Below, piece after piece: positions 49,632 to 62,400 of a stretch of 64,000 nucleotides of DNA. The stretch's first letter is position 1, and the number at the start of each line of letters is the position of its first letter. Source of the stretch: Dromaius novaehollandiae (lineage: Eukaryota > Chordata > Aves > Casuariiformes > Dromaiidae); contig NC_088098.1 in assembly GCF_036370855.1 (NCBI RefSeq), forward strand, positions 206,567,336 to 206,631,335. Direction: 5' to 3'. A program made the translations under genes and the position numbers. The notes below the pieces were generated by a model, which was not told the DNA's origin, ran no database searches, and saw only the letters and a list, made by a program, of their open reading frames with translations.

Positions 49632-50095
49632 TCAGGATTGCAGGATCGTCAGGAAGGAAGGGGCCTTAGGATCCCTCTGTCCAACCTCCTGCTCAGCTGT
49701 GATATCAGACTAGGCTGCTTAGGGCTTGATCCAATCAGGTCTTGAAAACCTCCCGGGACAGAGGGTGCATAACCTCTCTGGGCATCTTGTGCCAGTTCTT
49801 GGTGATCCTTGTGGGGAAGGAGTTTGTTATATCCAGTCTGAACCTCTTGTGTTTCAACTTGTGCCTCTTATCTCTCATCCTCACACCATGCGCTGCTGTG
49901 AAGAGCCTGGCTCCATCTCCTCAGTGACCACCTCGTAGGTGCTGGTAGGCTGCTGTCAGGTGCCCCGGAAGCCATCTCTGCTCCAGGCTGGACCAGATCC
50001 CCCAGCCTCTCCTCGCAGGAAGTGCTCCAGCCCCAATGATCTTGGTGGCTCTCCACTGAACTCCTGCCAGTTTGTCAATGCCTTTCTTGTACCGG
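49632..50095 (-). mobile_element. CR1 LINE, 3' part (minus strand), left of LTR insertion
   Basis: The + strand reads as the reverse complement of an avian CR1. Diagnostic blocks in order are GGAAGGGGCCTTAGGATC, CTGTCCAACCTCCTGCTC, GGTCTTGAAAACCTCCCGGG, CAACTTGTGCCTCTTATC and TCTGCTCCAGGCTGGACCAG. They are followed by CAGCCTCTCCTCGCAGG, GTGCTCCAGCCCCAATGATC and TGCCTTTCTTGTACCGG. The element therefore runs 5'-to-3' on the minus strand, with its 3' end near 49632. It is less decayed than the other CR1 copies here. Open frames across it are not functional. Confidence 0.9.
50091..50095. repeat. Target-site duplication, left (ACCGG)
   Basis: These are the five bases just before the LTR. The right partner is ACTAG at 50697-50701. 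The CR1 sequence expected here is ACTGG, so each copy differs from the ancestor by one substitution. This fits a 5-bp duplication that has aged. Confidence 0.7.
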
Positions 50096-50696
50096 TGTCA
50101 GAGTCCAGTACTCTCTAACCAGGTTCTTTTAGGTATTCCACACATACAGAGAGTGCAGTGTTTAATATAAAAGTTTATTCTGAAGATATTTGATGTTACA
50201 CGGGATTTTTATTTAGCAGAGTGATTCAGAAATGTACTGAAATCACAGCACAAGTGTACCCTTATACAGTTCAATCACAATACCAATGCGATTGCCAATT
50301 ACCAGTCTGTATAATATGCTCACCATCATGATGCTGGGCATCCCCAGTCGCCAGAAAGGCATACGTGGGTTGAAGCCATCTCAAACCCGGTGCTCTCTTC
50401 AAAATTCCTTTGTTAGTTGTTGAGGATTTATACTCTGTGTTGGGCTGAACCATGTATACACTTCCCTCATGCTGGTCTGGCTAATCTCAGGGAGGCATAT
50501 ACACCTGGTCCAATTAACGGCTATAGCTGCTTATCTGAAACAAAGGTTGCCCTGCGGTTCCCTTTGTGTTGAGAGAAAGTCAGTTCTCTGTGCAACAGCG
50601 ATGATTAATGAGTTGTGTCCTACATTATTCCTGAACTTCATGGGGCACCTTGCCCCCTGAGCCTTCTCTCGTTGTAGGGGTTATTGGCTGGTCACA
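50096..50696 (-). mobile_element. Solo LTR of an endogenous retrovirus, inserted in CR1
   Basis: This 601-bp non-CR1 segment interrupts the CR1 exactly. It starts TGTCAGAG and ends GGTCACA, so it has the TGT...ACA termini of LTRs, and it is flanked by a degraded 5-bp duplication. On the minus strand AATAAA (complement of 50174-50179) lies about 80 bp before the end, as expected for an LTR poly(A) signal with a short R-U5. This places it on the minus strand. No gag, pol or env sequence and no second LTR are present, so it is a solo LTR left by recombination. The ERV family is not identified. Confidence 0.8.
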
Positions 50697-50925
50697 ACTA
50701 GGGACTCAAAACTGGGTGCAGTATCTAGCCGAGGTCTAACAGGTCACATCCCTGGATCGCCTGGCTCTGTTCCTGTTCAAACAGACCAGGGCGGTGTTGG
50801 CCCCTTTGCTGCCAGGGCATGCTGTGGGCCCATGGTCAGCTTGCCATCCAGGAGGCCCCAGAGCTGTTCCCCAGGCAGGCAGGCAGTCCCCAGCTTGTAC
50901 CCAGGGCTCTTCCTTCCCAAGTCTT
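50697..50925 (-). mobile_element. CR1 LINE, continuation right of LTR insertion
   Basis: The CR1 resumes where the left part broke off: GGGACTCAAAACTGGGTGCAG, then GCCGAGGTCTAACAGG, GCGGTGTTGGCCCCTTTGCT, CCATGGTCAGCTTGCCATCC and CAGTCCCCAGCTTGTACCC. These correspond to the usual GGGACCCCAGAACTGGATGCAG / GGTGGGGTCTCAC / TTGGC...TTTCTGG series. Together the two parts form about 690 bp of one element. The 5' end fades near 50925. Confidence 0.88.
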
Positions 50926-53900
50926 TCATGACTTTTCATCCTCTTTTCACTCTCCTTAATGAAATTGTTCTATTCTCTGCTGTTTGTATTAGTTTCACTG
51001 TGTAGTTCACCTGTGCCCTGCTGGATACCTGGAGGCCTCTTTTCCCCCATGCCTCACTGCCCCAATATACTTTTCCCCTCTGCTTTTGACTCAGGCAGCT
51101 TGGACCCATCTGGAAGTCAGTGATAGTGTAAGAGACACTGAGGGTTTTGGACATGAAGAGAGAGCTTAAATCAGAAGAGCTTGCAGCATCCAACAGCTGC
51201 AAGGAGAATCCTGTTCAGCCCCACAGGAGTGTGCCCTGGCCAGATGGAATCGTTGGGAAATTGAGAAGATAAATCTGCTGCTGTTGAGCGTGCACGGACT
51301 ATGTCCTCCAGCCCCTGAAAGGACCAAAATTTGGGTATATTTCTTGGGGTACTAAAAAGCAGATCCAAAGACTTTCAAAATTTTGAGTCCATGTTCCAAC
51401 ATCCAAAACTCCTAGAAGAAAGCTAACCATTTTTTTGATGTGTTCTGAACAAAGTATTTTTTTTCTCTAACCAGTCTTGGAAACAGATAAAAGTTTTTCA
51501 TCTGCAGTTATTGATAAAAACTCATCTTGAGTTGGTGTACACTATGAAACATTTTAGTTGAAATGGTTAAGATTAGGGCAAAATCATAAGAAAGTAAAAA
51601 CAGGTTCTTGTAATGAGAGATGCCTAGTGACTTTCAGAATGTTTGTTACTACCGGCTCCCCCTACAAATCTAGTGATACTTTTACACAAATAAATAGCTT
51701 TCCAATGAAGTGGACTGTAGATCTATTGCCCATTTTCAGTCTTTTTTAGATTTTATTTTCATTAAAGCTACAGTGCTGTCTGATTTTCTCCACCTCAAAC
51801 AATCCTTCTGAATCCTTCTGAAGCTAATAGGACTCATTTTCATGTCTTTGTGATTGAGGTCTGACCAACTTTGAATTGTTAACCTATGACTATAATGATG
51901 TGACACATTTGTACTAAATATATATATATTCTTTTAATAAGTTAGCTTTGGGGATTGTATGAGGAGCACAATGAATTGCAAGAGTGCCATCATCAGTTGT
52001 TATAACCTGTTTTATTTAAAAGCAACAACTACAGAAAAATGAGTAGAAGTTCACTCATCCCAAATTCACAGTTACCTAGAAATATGAAGCTTTCTTGAGT
52101 TGTCTTTGACTGTCTTGTTTTATGCAAGACTAGAAGACCGACCTGGAAAAGTAAAAGGTGCTTAAATCGGATATCTCCAGCTATACATTCTTGCGTTGCT
52201 TTCAGCTCCTGCTCAGAAGTTAAAACAGTTTCATACTTCTAGATACTTAGTATGTAACTCTGCAAGAAGATGTGCTTGATAGAGTTTACTCATATGTAAG
52301 ATTGCTCATGTGAATAAGTGCCTTAAAGAACATGTATTAGTATGTTTATTTGTCTTTTAATAATGAACATGGGATATGGTGATAGTGGCATTTGACAAGA
52401 AAAGTTGTTTTGCTGTTCTAATAGACCATGGTAATGTGCAGTACCCGTGCTCCTTGAGTAACATATTGGAATAAATGTGTTATCTACTTTCTGTCCCAAC
52501 TATAAAAATACTTGAAAAACTCTTTGACACCCTCAGTATAGCTGTTTGAGCATGTTAAAAAAAATCCGTAGCTCTCTGTGGAAATACTGAGTTAGCTCCA
52601 AATGAGTAGGTCATGGCTAATCAGCACAACTGCCCTCGTACTTGTGCTAGAACAGCCGTACTCTCTATAGTGACTCAATTAGTGAGCCATCTCACTTCTT
52701 GCTGGTTTTGGGTGGTGCAGGCCTGGGTTCTGCAGCTCTCTGTGGCTTCCAGAGGTCAATATTTAGGATGGACCTTCCCCTTGGATTCTGGTCTTGTGGA
52801 AGACAGATGACCATGAGCCAACAACTCAGAAAGAGCTGTGGTGGTATTTAACTAGCAGTTGGCAAAGAGCACTTGTGTATTTACAGAGTCAGGCGAGGAA
52901 CGACCCATGAGACAGGAGGAGCAGCAATGTAAACCCTTGATTCTAATGCTACCTTTGATGAGGCAGAGCATGGTAATGTCCAGTGTTACGGACTGGTTTT
53001 ATATCTTCAAAGAGGCCTGGGGATCCTGAGTGAGTGATGAACCCCTTTCAGCCGTGCTAGGTAATCCAACCTCTTTGCAATACTCCTCAAAGACCACTCT
53101 TAAAATGAATTTATAGGTACAGTTGTTTCTTTTAATTTGCATACAGACCCTCTGACCTTTGGAATTCAAAACAACAGCCAGCAAAATTTCCTTTTCTGAA
53201 AGGAAAAAGCAGACATAGCTATGTATGATTTTAACAGAACACATGACTTTAGGAAATAGGTTATGTCAAGAGATTTGATTTCCATTAAAGGCAATTAGGC
53301 ATTTGTGAAATCTGTGTGATTATAGGCTTGAGTTTCTTTGTGTTCTTCCAAAATGTTACCTGAAAAGTTTATTGCTGTCCAGTATTAGTCCAATATATAG
53401 TCAAGGGTCTTTCTGTTGGATCAGCTGAAGGAAAGTGTGTATTGCCTGTGCAAAATTGTGGAGGTGATTATGCTGTAAAGAAACTGCTGTAGGAGATGTC
53501 AATGATATTTCACCCTTAGTATAAGACGAAAGTAAGAGATACGACAGTGGCTGATGTTCCCTGACAGCATGACTGTAGTAACGTATGATGTTACCACTTT
53601 CTTTTTGCTTGTTACCACCTCCCTGCTGGTGGTTGTCATCCATAGAGGTCTGCAGATACAAGGGATCCTATGCATCATGCTTTTATTTAAGCATATGAAA
53701 ATAATCATGTTCCTTGTCCTTATGTTTGCAGGGATAACTCTGAAAACATAAAGTCTCTGTAAATCAGTGCAGCAGGGTCTGTTGAAGCAATAGCTCCATG
53801 AGGTATGAGCTTCCCCGTTTGTCTTAAATAAGGTCCTGTCAATACCTGTTCTGATTTAAGGTCATGTCGAAGGAATTTTTTCCCCATGGGTGAGAGTAAT

Positions 53901-56387
53901 GCTGGAAGGAGTTGAGTCTGTAAGCTATTGGCTGAGGAGAGCTTGTTAGCACCACATTGCTACCAGATGTGTGAGGTTTGCTGATTGAGTTGTTTTGTGA
54001 TGAGTCATTGAAGTTATAGTTTGAAAGGGAAGACTTTTGCCAGTTCTGGTGTTCAGTGAAATGCGAGTAGCTGTCATTTTCTTCATGGGCTTTGGGAGCA
54101 CTTCTTGCATTTGATTTCTTGTATGTGTGAAGCAGGATTTCTCAAGAGTTGTTACCGTTAAAGACAAGTACATTGCTGGCTGAGTGTTGATAATGAACTG
54201 TTTTTTGCATCTGAGAAAATTAACACTATGCCTAGAACCAATTAGCAGCTCCAGACGGGCTCATTATCATTAATTTTAATATGTGTGTGATAATTTATAA
54301 GACTTACTTGCAACTGAAGTCCAGTCTGAGGTAGTTTTTTCATATGCTGTTATGTTGGAAAGATAAAGAGCAGTTTTCCTGGCAGGTAAATTTGCAAAGT
54401 GAGGAGAATCTGTTATTAGAGTCTGAGGATTTGGGGCAGAAAATCATGAAAATAACATTCACTCAAGCAGACTTTAAAGTTTTAATTTATGCAACACAGT
54501 CATGAAAAGAAACTGTTACCTTTGAAGAACTCAGAAATTGTTTTTAGGGGCAATCTTTGATATTCATGTGTCAGCTCCTGCATTCAGCAGAAAACATTTT
54601 CGCCTGTCTTGGAGTGTGAGACCTTCTGTCTTGGAAAATTTCCTCTGTCAGGCACACACAGATCTCTTTGTTCAAGCTCTGTCCCTGCAATAGAAATGTG
54701 TATTAAAAAAAAGTATATTTTATGTTTGAGAATATAAAATACAGTTGATACTCACCTGTTTCTTGTATTATAATCAATGTTATATTACTGTTTAGAGGCC
54801 TTGAGGTGCCGTGGTTTTAGCTGCTGTACAAATACAGAGGTAGATGACTTCTGTATTGAAAAGCCAGGGACTGGCTATTTAAATGTGCTTAAACCAGGAC
54901 TACTCTGTATTTACTAATGCCTGGTGGGTAATTTTACTAAGCTCTGGGACATGCTGAGACCCTTTGCTGAGAGATTGGGAGAGGAGTGAGGAAGTCTAAG
55001 AATGAGATGAAAAACTGCTGTGGAGAGATGCTTCATAGGAGGAGGCGAGATCTGACAGCTGGTGAGGAGTAAAGCTAGGACTTGATCACAAGTCTCCTGG
55101 GTTCTATCAAGCACTGCCTTTTCTGAAGAGAGATGGTAAAATTATGTTGACTAATAACGTATTTGCTAGACAATTTGAAGTTTTACGTGTAGTTCCTTAA
55201 CTACAGGCTATTTACATCAGAAACACAGTTACACAACATTTAGAAAGGTCATCACACAACCTCTTGGATGGCTCAGCAGGATCAATAGGCCACAGCTTCT
55301 CTTTCATGAGTCTTTTCCAGATCCCCTGCTTTACTGTTACTGTTTTTTCAGTCCTGAGGGTATCAGGTGGTGTAAAAAGAGACCTGATCCGTACCTAAAA
55401 TAGCTTATGTTATCAGAAAGCTTAGCTGAGGAAAAAAATAGCAAGCACACGTTAAAAATGTGGTAGAAACCTTCCAGAGGTCACTCTTATAAGGCATCAT
55501 ATACAAGGTGTAATTGTAAAAGGGGACATGAGCAAAGTGGTCTTGTCCCTTGTCCCGAGGAAAGCTGTGACAGCACTCTTGGGGACAGAGAGCACAGAGC
55601 GGAGGGTGACCAGGAAGGTAATGAAGTACTTGGTTTGTAGAGCAGTGTGGGGTAAGCCAAGGCAGCGAGAGAAGAGAGGAGGCTCTGTCGCAGTAATTAT
55701 CCCCATCCTTGTTTTTAACTAAAAAATATTTGATTGTTTTATAGCCACAGTAACCATCTAGGAGCTAATTGAAGAAAAATTCAGTGGAAGCCAACATGAA
55801 AAATCAGTGGAACTTTTCAAGTATTTGTTTTTCCTTTTCCTACCATCTGTAGTTTCTGTTGCCAGACAGTTTCCTCACTCAGTAATTTTCCAGTGATTTG
55901 AAGGTAGCTCTTTTTCCTGCTTCTCTCGTTTTTTCTGCTTCATGAATTCTTTTCCATTGCTTTCTGAACTCCAGTGTATTTGATGAAGAGAAAGTGTTAG
56001 CAGTTTTCTAGTTCATAAACCCTCCAAAGTGATGTTTTAGTCATTTTTTTAGCTAAGCACAAATGCCTCTCCTTTAGAGATCTAGCCTTTCTGTAGTCGT
56101 CCAGCCCTGGCTCTAGAAACGTTAATGTTAGATACCCAGAAGTTCAGAGCTAGCTGAGGTCAGGTGTGGGTGCGTGATTGTGTTTCTGGTGAATTAGCTA
56201 GAGAACATGATATGGAGTTTATGGTAGTTTTCTGTCTTTTCTGGTAAGATGGGCAACACGTGTCTAGAATAAAACAAGATTTTTATCTAGAGTAATTTAC
56301 TGTGTTGTAAAGAGACTATTTGCCAGTACAAAGTGCTATGCTCAAAATCTTGTTTATGGGCAAAAAGGAAGCACACTTAGTTATACA

Positions 56388-56463
56388 TCCATCCATACAT
56401 ACGTATATGTGTGTGTGTGTGTATATATATATACACGCATACATGTGTATATATATATATATG
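56388..56463. repeat. Compound CATC / TG / TA microsatellite
   Basis: Short CATC/CATA repeats pass into (TG)n, then (TA)n, a CACGCATACATG linker and a second (TA)n ending at 56463. It is likely to be length-polymorphic. Confidence 0.92.
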
Positions 56464-59400
56464 CAGCCAAGGATTTATTCTCAGTATAATTGAAATGTTA
56501 AAAGTCAAATCATTAGTAGCCCAAATCTAATTGTTACAGAAAAAGAAAGAATAATACTGCAGTTAAAATTATTATACATACACTACTTAGTTTCTATCTC
56601 TTTTCCTGGGGCTTTGTGCACCCTTCTGCTGCTGCAGTGGGTCCTAAGGTTGGTGGTTTCATTCTCATGGTGGTAGTGGTAGAGTGTAACAGCAAGTTGT
56701 CAGCATCTGGAGTCCTTTACTGGGAGAAATACGATGTTCTTCGCGATGATTTATTCTTCCACACTCTAGGATCCACTTGGGTCATTTCTATATGTTTGCT
56801 AGCATGCTTTTACACCTTTCTCTTTCTTCACTGTTCTGCAGTTTCATGTCAGGTTTGATTTTACTATATATTATGCCTTTTATGGATATTAAATACTAAT
56901 TCTTTGTTCTCTTTGTTACCCCCTAACACCAGTTTTGTCCAGCTCCAGGTCTGCATTTCTTTAACTGACCACTGGTGAGTTGTTTGTAGCTGTGGGGTCC
57001 CCAGTGCCAGCCTGTGTCCCACCTCTTATCTTCCCATGCCTGTGCTCTGCTATGCCGCAGCCTGTGTCTCCACTTCTCAAGGTCTCTGCTATCATACCAG
57101 GCCTGCGTATTTCCACACTGCATCATTACGTTAGCATCGTTAATATCTCATTCTACATAGCATAACTGCTTGTTACTGCTACCTAAATAAAGCTGTGGTT
57201 GGACTGTACAAAGATAATAAAAGTAAAATAAATCAGCCCTAGACACCTGCTCGATTGAAGAGGTTGCTGTCACAGCTAAACCAAGTAAACCAAAACTGCA
57301 AGGAGACCAAGAAAAATTCAGACAGAGCAGGCCTGACAAGTCTCACTCCTTAGGCTTTGCAAATTCAGTACAAAGTTTATGACCTGTTACTAGCAAGGGC
57401 AGCACTGTGTTACAGGGCTACATGGGTACAGAAGTTGACTTGTCAATATGTTTTTGAACCATAATTGGTGGAGTGAGTATATATCAGATCAAGGCTTGTT
57501 GTTTTGTGACCGGTGTCAAGTGGGTTTTTTTCTGGCACAAAAAGTCCTAATATCTGAATTACCATACTTCTGAACCACAGCCTCATTGATGCCCTCCTGC
57601 CTTTAGTGAGAATGAAGCGTTCTTACTATTTTTTATTGCTGTGTTATGAAATCTCACTGTTGATTTCAGTTAATATCCCTGCTATAAGATCCCCTGCTAT
57701 ATCTTCTGAAAGGGAGAGATTGCGGAGACAGGTAGTAGGACTAACATATTTAGCCTTTTCAGGTAACTGCTTGTGAATGAGTTGGAGCCTGTGAATGAAT
57801 CGATTACATATGGAAAATTATAGGGCCTGTCTAGCTACCTGTGGAGGTCAGGTAGTGGGAGATGACTGAAACCCATCGTACCAAAGATGACCTGCTGAAG
57901 GGTGATAGTCTAAATCAATTATCAGAGTAGAAGTTGATTTAACCAGTGGATAGTTTTAAAAAGTCAAAAGCAATAGGCACCTTCTTACTGATGAGCAGAA
58001 CACCTTTGGTACAGAGATGAAAAATGTAGAATCTTGTGCATCTGTTTCACACAAGTTGCTTTCTGGAGTAGGCTGCTCTTGAAAATTCAGTCCATGTCCT
58101 TCAGTCTAAGAACAGACATCCTTCTGCACTGAAAATGAGCCCCCACAGTTTATGAGAGAGTGTTTCCCAAGCTCTTTTGCTCAGAGATTAAGAAGGTTGT
58201 ACCCAGAATGGTCGTTGAATTCTTCGGTGTGAGAAGAAGAATGGGGTGGGACTGTTGCTGGATGTCCCTGCTCAGGACTTGTGCCAGCGGAGCAGTCTTG
58301 GCCCTTCACATGTTATGAATTGCTGGGGTACAGCTTCTGCTCGTCACCGCAGTCTCCAGTGCTATGGACGAATGTCGTCCTTAGCCAAAATGTATTCTGA
58401 TTATAGACTCCATCTTCTGCTTCCACCTTGCCTGAAGAAAAGTAGAGGCATCCGAGATGAGATTCCTCTCATCTCAGTAGAGATTTCTTTGAGACAGATC
58501 TCTGCCAGTCTCTCTGGGTTTCTTTTTGGAGACAGTGGGGAGGAGTGAGTCATCTCTGTTTCTCCCCAGTGACTGTAAGGAGAGCCTGCAGTGAGTAATT
58601 CAGATGTGAACACCTACGCAGAACTCCCTCCTCATCCTTGCATTAAGGGCAAGAAGTGCATTGAGTTCGGGATGTTCTCTATTCCAAAAAAGGAAGGAGC
58701 TATTTCTTAGCTCATTTTATCTCTCTTTTTTATGTTAACTAAATCTGTGGGCAACTAAGTTGAGAGTAAAGAATTGTCGCTTGATTTCGTAAGCACTGTT
58801 TCTGTATGTGTGTCTGTGTCTGAGTTTGTTCCCTCGTAGTTTTTGTAACCTTCAGACATCTTCAGCCACGTTTGACAGAGGAGTAGAAGTAATAAGTTAC
58901 AAGAAGTTTTACATTTAAAATAAAGATGGATGTGGGGAGGGAGACCATGTCAGTGTTCCCATTCAGGAAAAAGCTTGTCACTTTTTCAACGTAAAGGTTT
59001 ACCTACATGAAAAAGATGTCTTGAATGTCTGTGGGTTCTTTAGGCCAAGGCTTCTCTGAAGTTGGGGATATTCACAATATTCTGTCTCTCGTTTTGGCAT
59101 TTCCTTCCCCTCCTGTGCTTCCTCTGATGTCTGAAAAGGCTGTGTTCAGTTGAAAACAAAAAGCAAATACCAACTTCTCTGCCACAAAACGCTCATCTTC
59201 TGGAAACAGGGGCAGGATCTAGTTCAGACTGTCGTGTCTGCACGTGAAGGAGGTGACTAAAATTTCACTGTCATCAATGGGGTCAGTACACTCTGCGAGC
59301 AGTCCAGCTGAGCAAAGGTAGGTGCCTGCTCTGAGGGAGCTGAGTGATCTGGACTCTGCTGTTTGGTGGGAGCATAGACACTGACTGCATCTACCATCTG

Positions 59401-62400
59401 GAGCTGAACCCCTCCAGGCTTCACTGCTCTTGCTGCTTGTTAAGTTGTTTAGTTTTTCATATGCATTAAAGTCTGTCTGAGGCAAGCAAAAGTGTCAGGA
59501 AGAAGTGGCTGTAGCCAGCTGGTGATCTTAGAAGGTTAGCTTTCATTACAGATGCTTGGGAACTGATGTGTAGAGTCTTCAGATGAGCTTGTTAACTTTG
59601 TAGGTCTCCTCTTCATGTATGGGGTTAGAATCTGAAAGACCTTTGTTTTCAATGTATACCCCATGACTGGCCAGTGGTAGGAGTGGAGGAGGGCAGAGCC
59701 CGTTGGCAAGTCCAGGCCCTAATGCAAATCAACAGCTTCTGAGTGCTTTGAAAACCAGCCCTTGTATTTAGACCATAAATGAGACTGAGTTCTTTGGAAA
59801 CGTGGTCCCAGTTGTGAGTGCTGAACCTGGGAACTGTGACTGATGGACCGCAATCTTCAGAGATGCTGGGCTCTCCTTCGAGGTTATGTGGTTATTATGA
59901 GTTACAGGTGCTCAGTGATTCTGAAAACATCCTCATGTCGTCTTAGTTTGAATTTCTGGAAACGAAACCCCCGAATTATTGAACACTTGAAAACTATTTT
60001 AGCCTTAAGACTCTGCCAGGGCCCAACTTGTGCAGGGGCTCTGCTAGTGACAGGACTTAGTTATTTCAAATCCTTTTTTGAGCAGAGTCTGGCAGAGCAT
60101 GTTGCTGCACAGTGTCTGTGAGATAATACTGAGGCGTTGTGCCACGTCAGTTTTGCTAGGTGATACATGACTCTCCAAATGGATTGTATTTATATACTTT
60201 TTTCTTCCTTCTTTTAAGTAGTCGCAATATGGAACAACTAATGTCATTGATGAGTAAATCTCTGTTTTTTTGATTGCTGTGGGTGTTTGTTTTATTGGGG
60301 CCAGAGTGTTGTGTGGTGTGTGTTTGAAAGGAAAAGAGAGCATTTGACAGTACATGTTATTTTCTTATCAAGATGTTTTTTAAATAGGGAGATAAGTAAC
60401 AATCAAAAAAATTGAGGCAGCCCATGAATTGTGGGAAGCATACATATATTTGGTTAAACTATAAATAACTGGGTCTTAGCATGTAACTAGAAATTATGAA
60501 TTTCTGCCAGAATACAAATAAAAAGAAGCAACTATATCTATAACAAAAAGCTTTTAAAACAAACGAGAGATCACATATTAGTTTCTGTTTTTCTGCTTCT
60601 CTTTCTCACATTGACTCTGGAGTCATTATTGCAGCTTAGCATGGGAATGTCTGAATTCACATCAAAATCCAGATCATCTTTTACTTGCATTTTTTTACTC
60701 TGGATTAACGTATTTTAAGGGGGGTGGGCTGACATTTATATGGTAAATATAAATACTGGTAAATAATAAGAGTGATTTTGGACTGTAATTGGGATTTCCG
60801 TAATGACTTCTTTTTCTGTATGTCTCAAAATACCTGTAGAAAAAGATAGATGTTGCCAGCCCTGTTTCTCCTCTGAGGGGTAACTGCAGTCCTGTGGTAA
60901 ATCTGAGGTTGCTCTGAAGTAGGAGACAGTGACACCACCCAGGGCTCTTCCTTCTCTGCCCCAGAATGACATGGAAGCTGCTGCTTCCACAGATAACACT
61001 AAGAGTCACAGATGGTCTTGTAGCACCAGGAAGCTCTTGGATGTGGGCTCTCGATTTGCTTTTTTGCTAGAAGCAGCCATGCTGCGTGGAGAGCACCTTG
61101 GCTCTGGTGTGGCCAGGCTGTGCCTTGGGCAGTTTGGGAGAGAGAACTGCCCATCAGGACACCTGCTGATCTATCATGGCCCCAGGAGACTTCCCTAGAG
61201 ATGCCGGAAATGTGTTAGTGATCTCCCTAATGGCTTTCTCTTTATCACTGTGCAGCATTTCTTCAAACATCTGTAGCCTAAATTACTACAGTTTCTTTTC
61301 CTTGACCATTTTTTCTCAACCTAGAAATATTCTTTTCTCGAGGGGGCTCCTCTTCACTCTGAGTTCAGTCCTACCATCTGCAGCATCTCCTATTTGAAAA
61401 TGAGGCCACTAGCTCCCTCTGAACAGCTCCAGATGATCCAAGAAGTATAGCGATAACCCATGGTGCAGGAAGGCACAGAGATGAGCAGGTCGAGAGCACT
61501 CTTTTAGTGGGCAATGTTGTTGTTTGGAGTAAGCAGTAATAATGAGTAAGGTTGCATCTTGAGTTCCTCTTCACCTTCCAGTCTTAATTTGTTTTCAATG
61601 CTAAGGGTCTGTCCTGGTGGCTGGGAACCCACAGCTTTTAGGCACAGACCCAGAGGTGGGCAGCCATTTCCAGAAAATTTGTCAAACCTCTCTGTTACAA
61701 GCAGTAGGGCAGAAAGTAACTGGACTGTCTTTCAGCTCTGCCTCACCTGGAGGAGATGGCCTTGCCCACAGCCATTTGCCTTGCCCACAGTCATCGCCGT
61801 AACTGTTAATGCTGCAAGTGAAGTTGCTTGCGCTAGTGGCGGTTTTTGCAAGGCAAACATATTTCCATCAGGAACTGGATTCTGACCAAAGTACTGGATT
61901 ATCAGCTTGCTTTCAGGAGGTAGTAACTAATTTTGACTCTGCTGATGTGGGCTGAAATTTAGTTGCTGAAACAGAGGTAAAATATCTATTTCCAGCAGGA
62001 ATCTAAGATTTTTTTTTTTTTTCAATTCTGGTTTCTTTCTTGTTACTGACTGCCATCCCATACCATGCTGGGGCTTGTTAGAAAACTAATTCCCATTTTG
62101 TTTCTCTCAAGACTACAGATCATTTTGTTGTTATCCAGGACATGGTGATCAGCATATCTTAGTTTAGGCCTATGGTAGCTGGGTTCTTCCTGTTTTTACC
62201 TTCTGGGTCGTTTGACTCATGAAAGCATGATACTGTGGGCTGCTTGCTGTTATTAATTATGTGCTGCATATCGGTTTGTCTTTGGGTGTTGGCTTTCTAT
62301 TCTTGGAATCTTGCAAATATTTTAAACAATCAGCCTATTGTTTAGCAAGTGCTCTACGCACACTGTAGGCCTTTTTTGAATTTCTGTGTAAAAAAATAAT

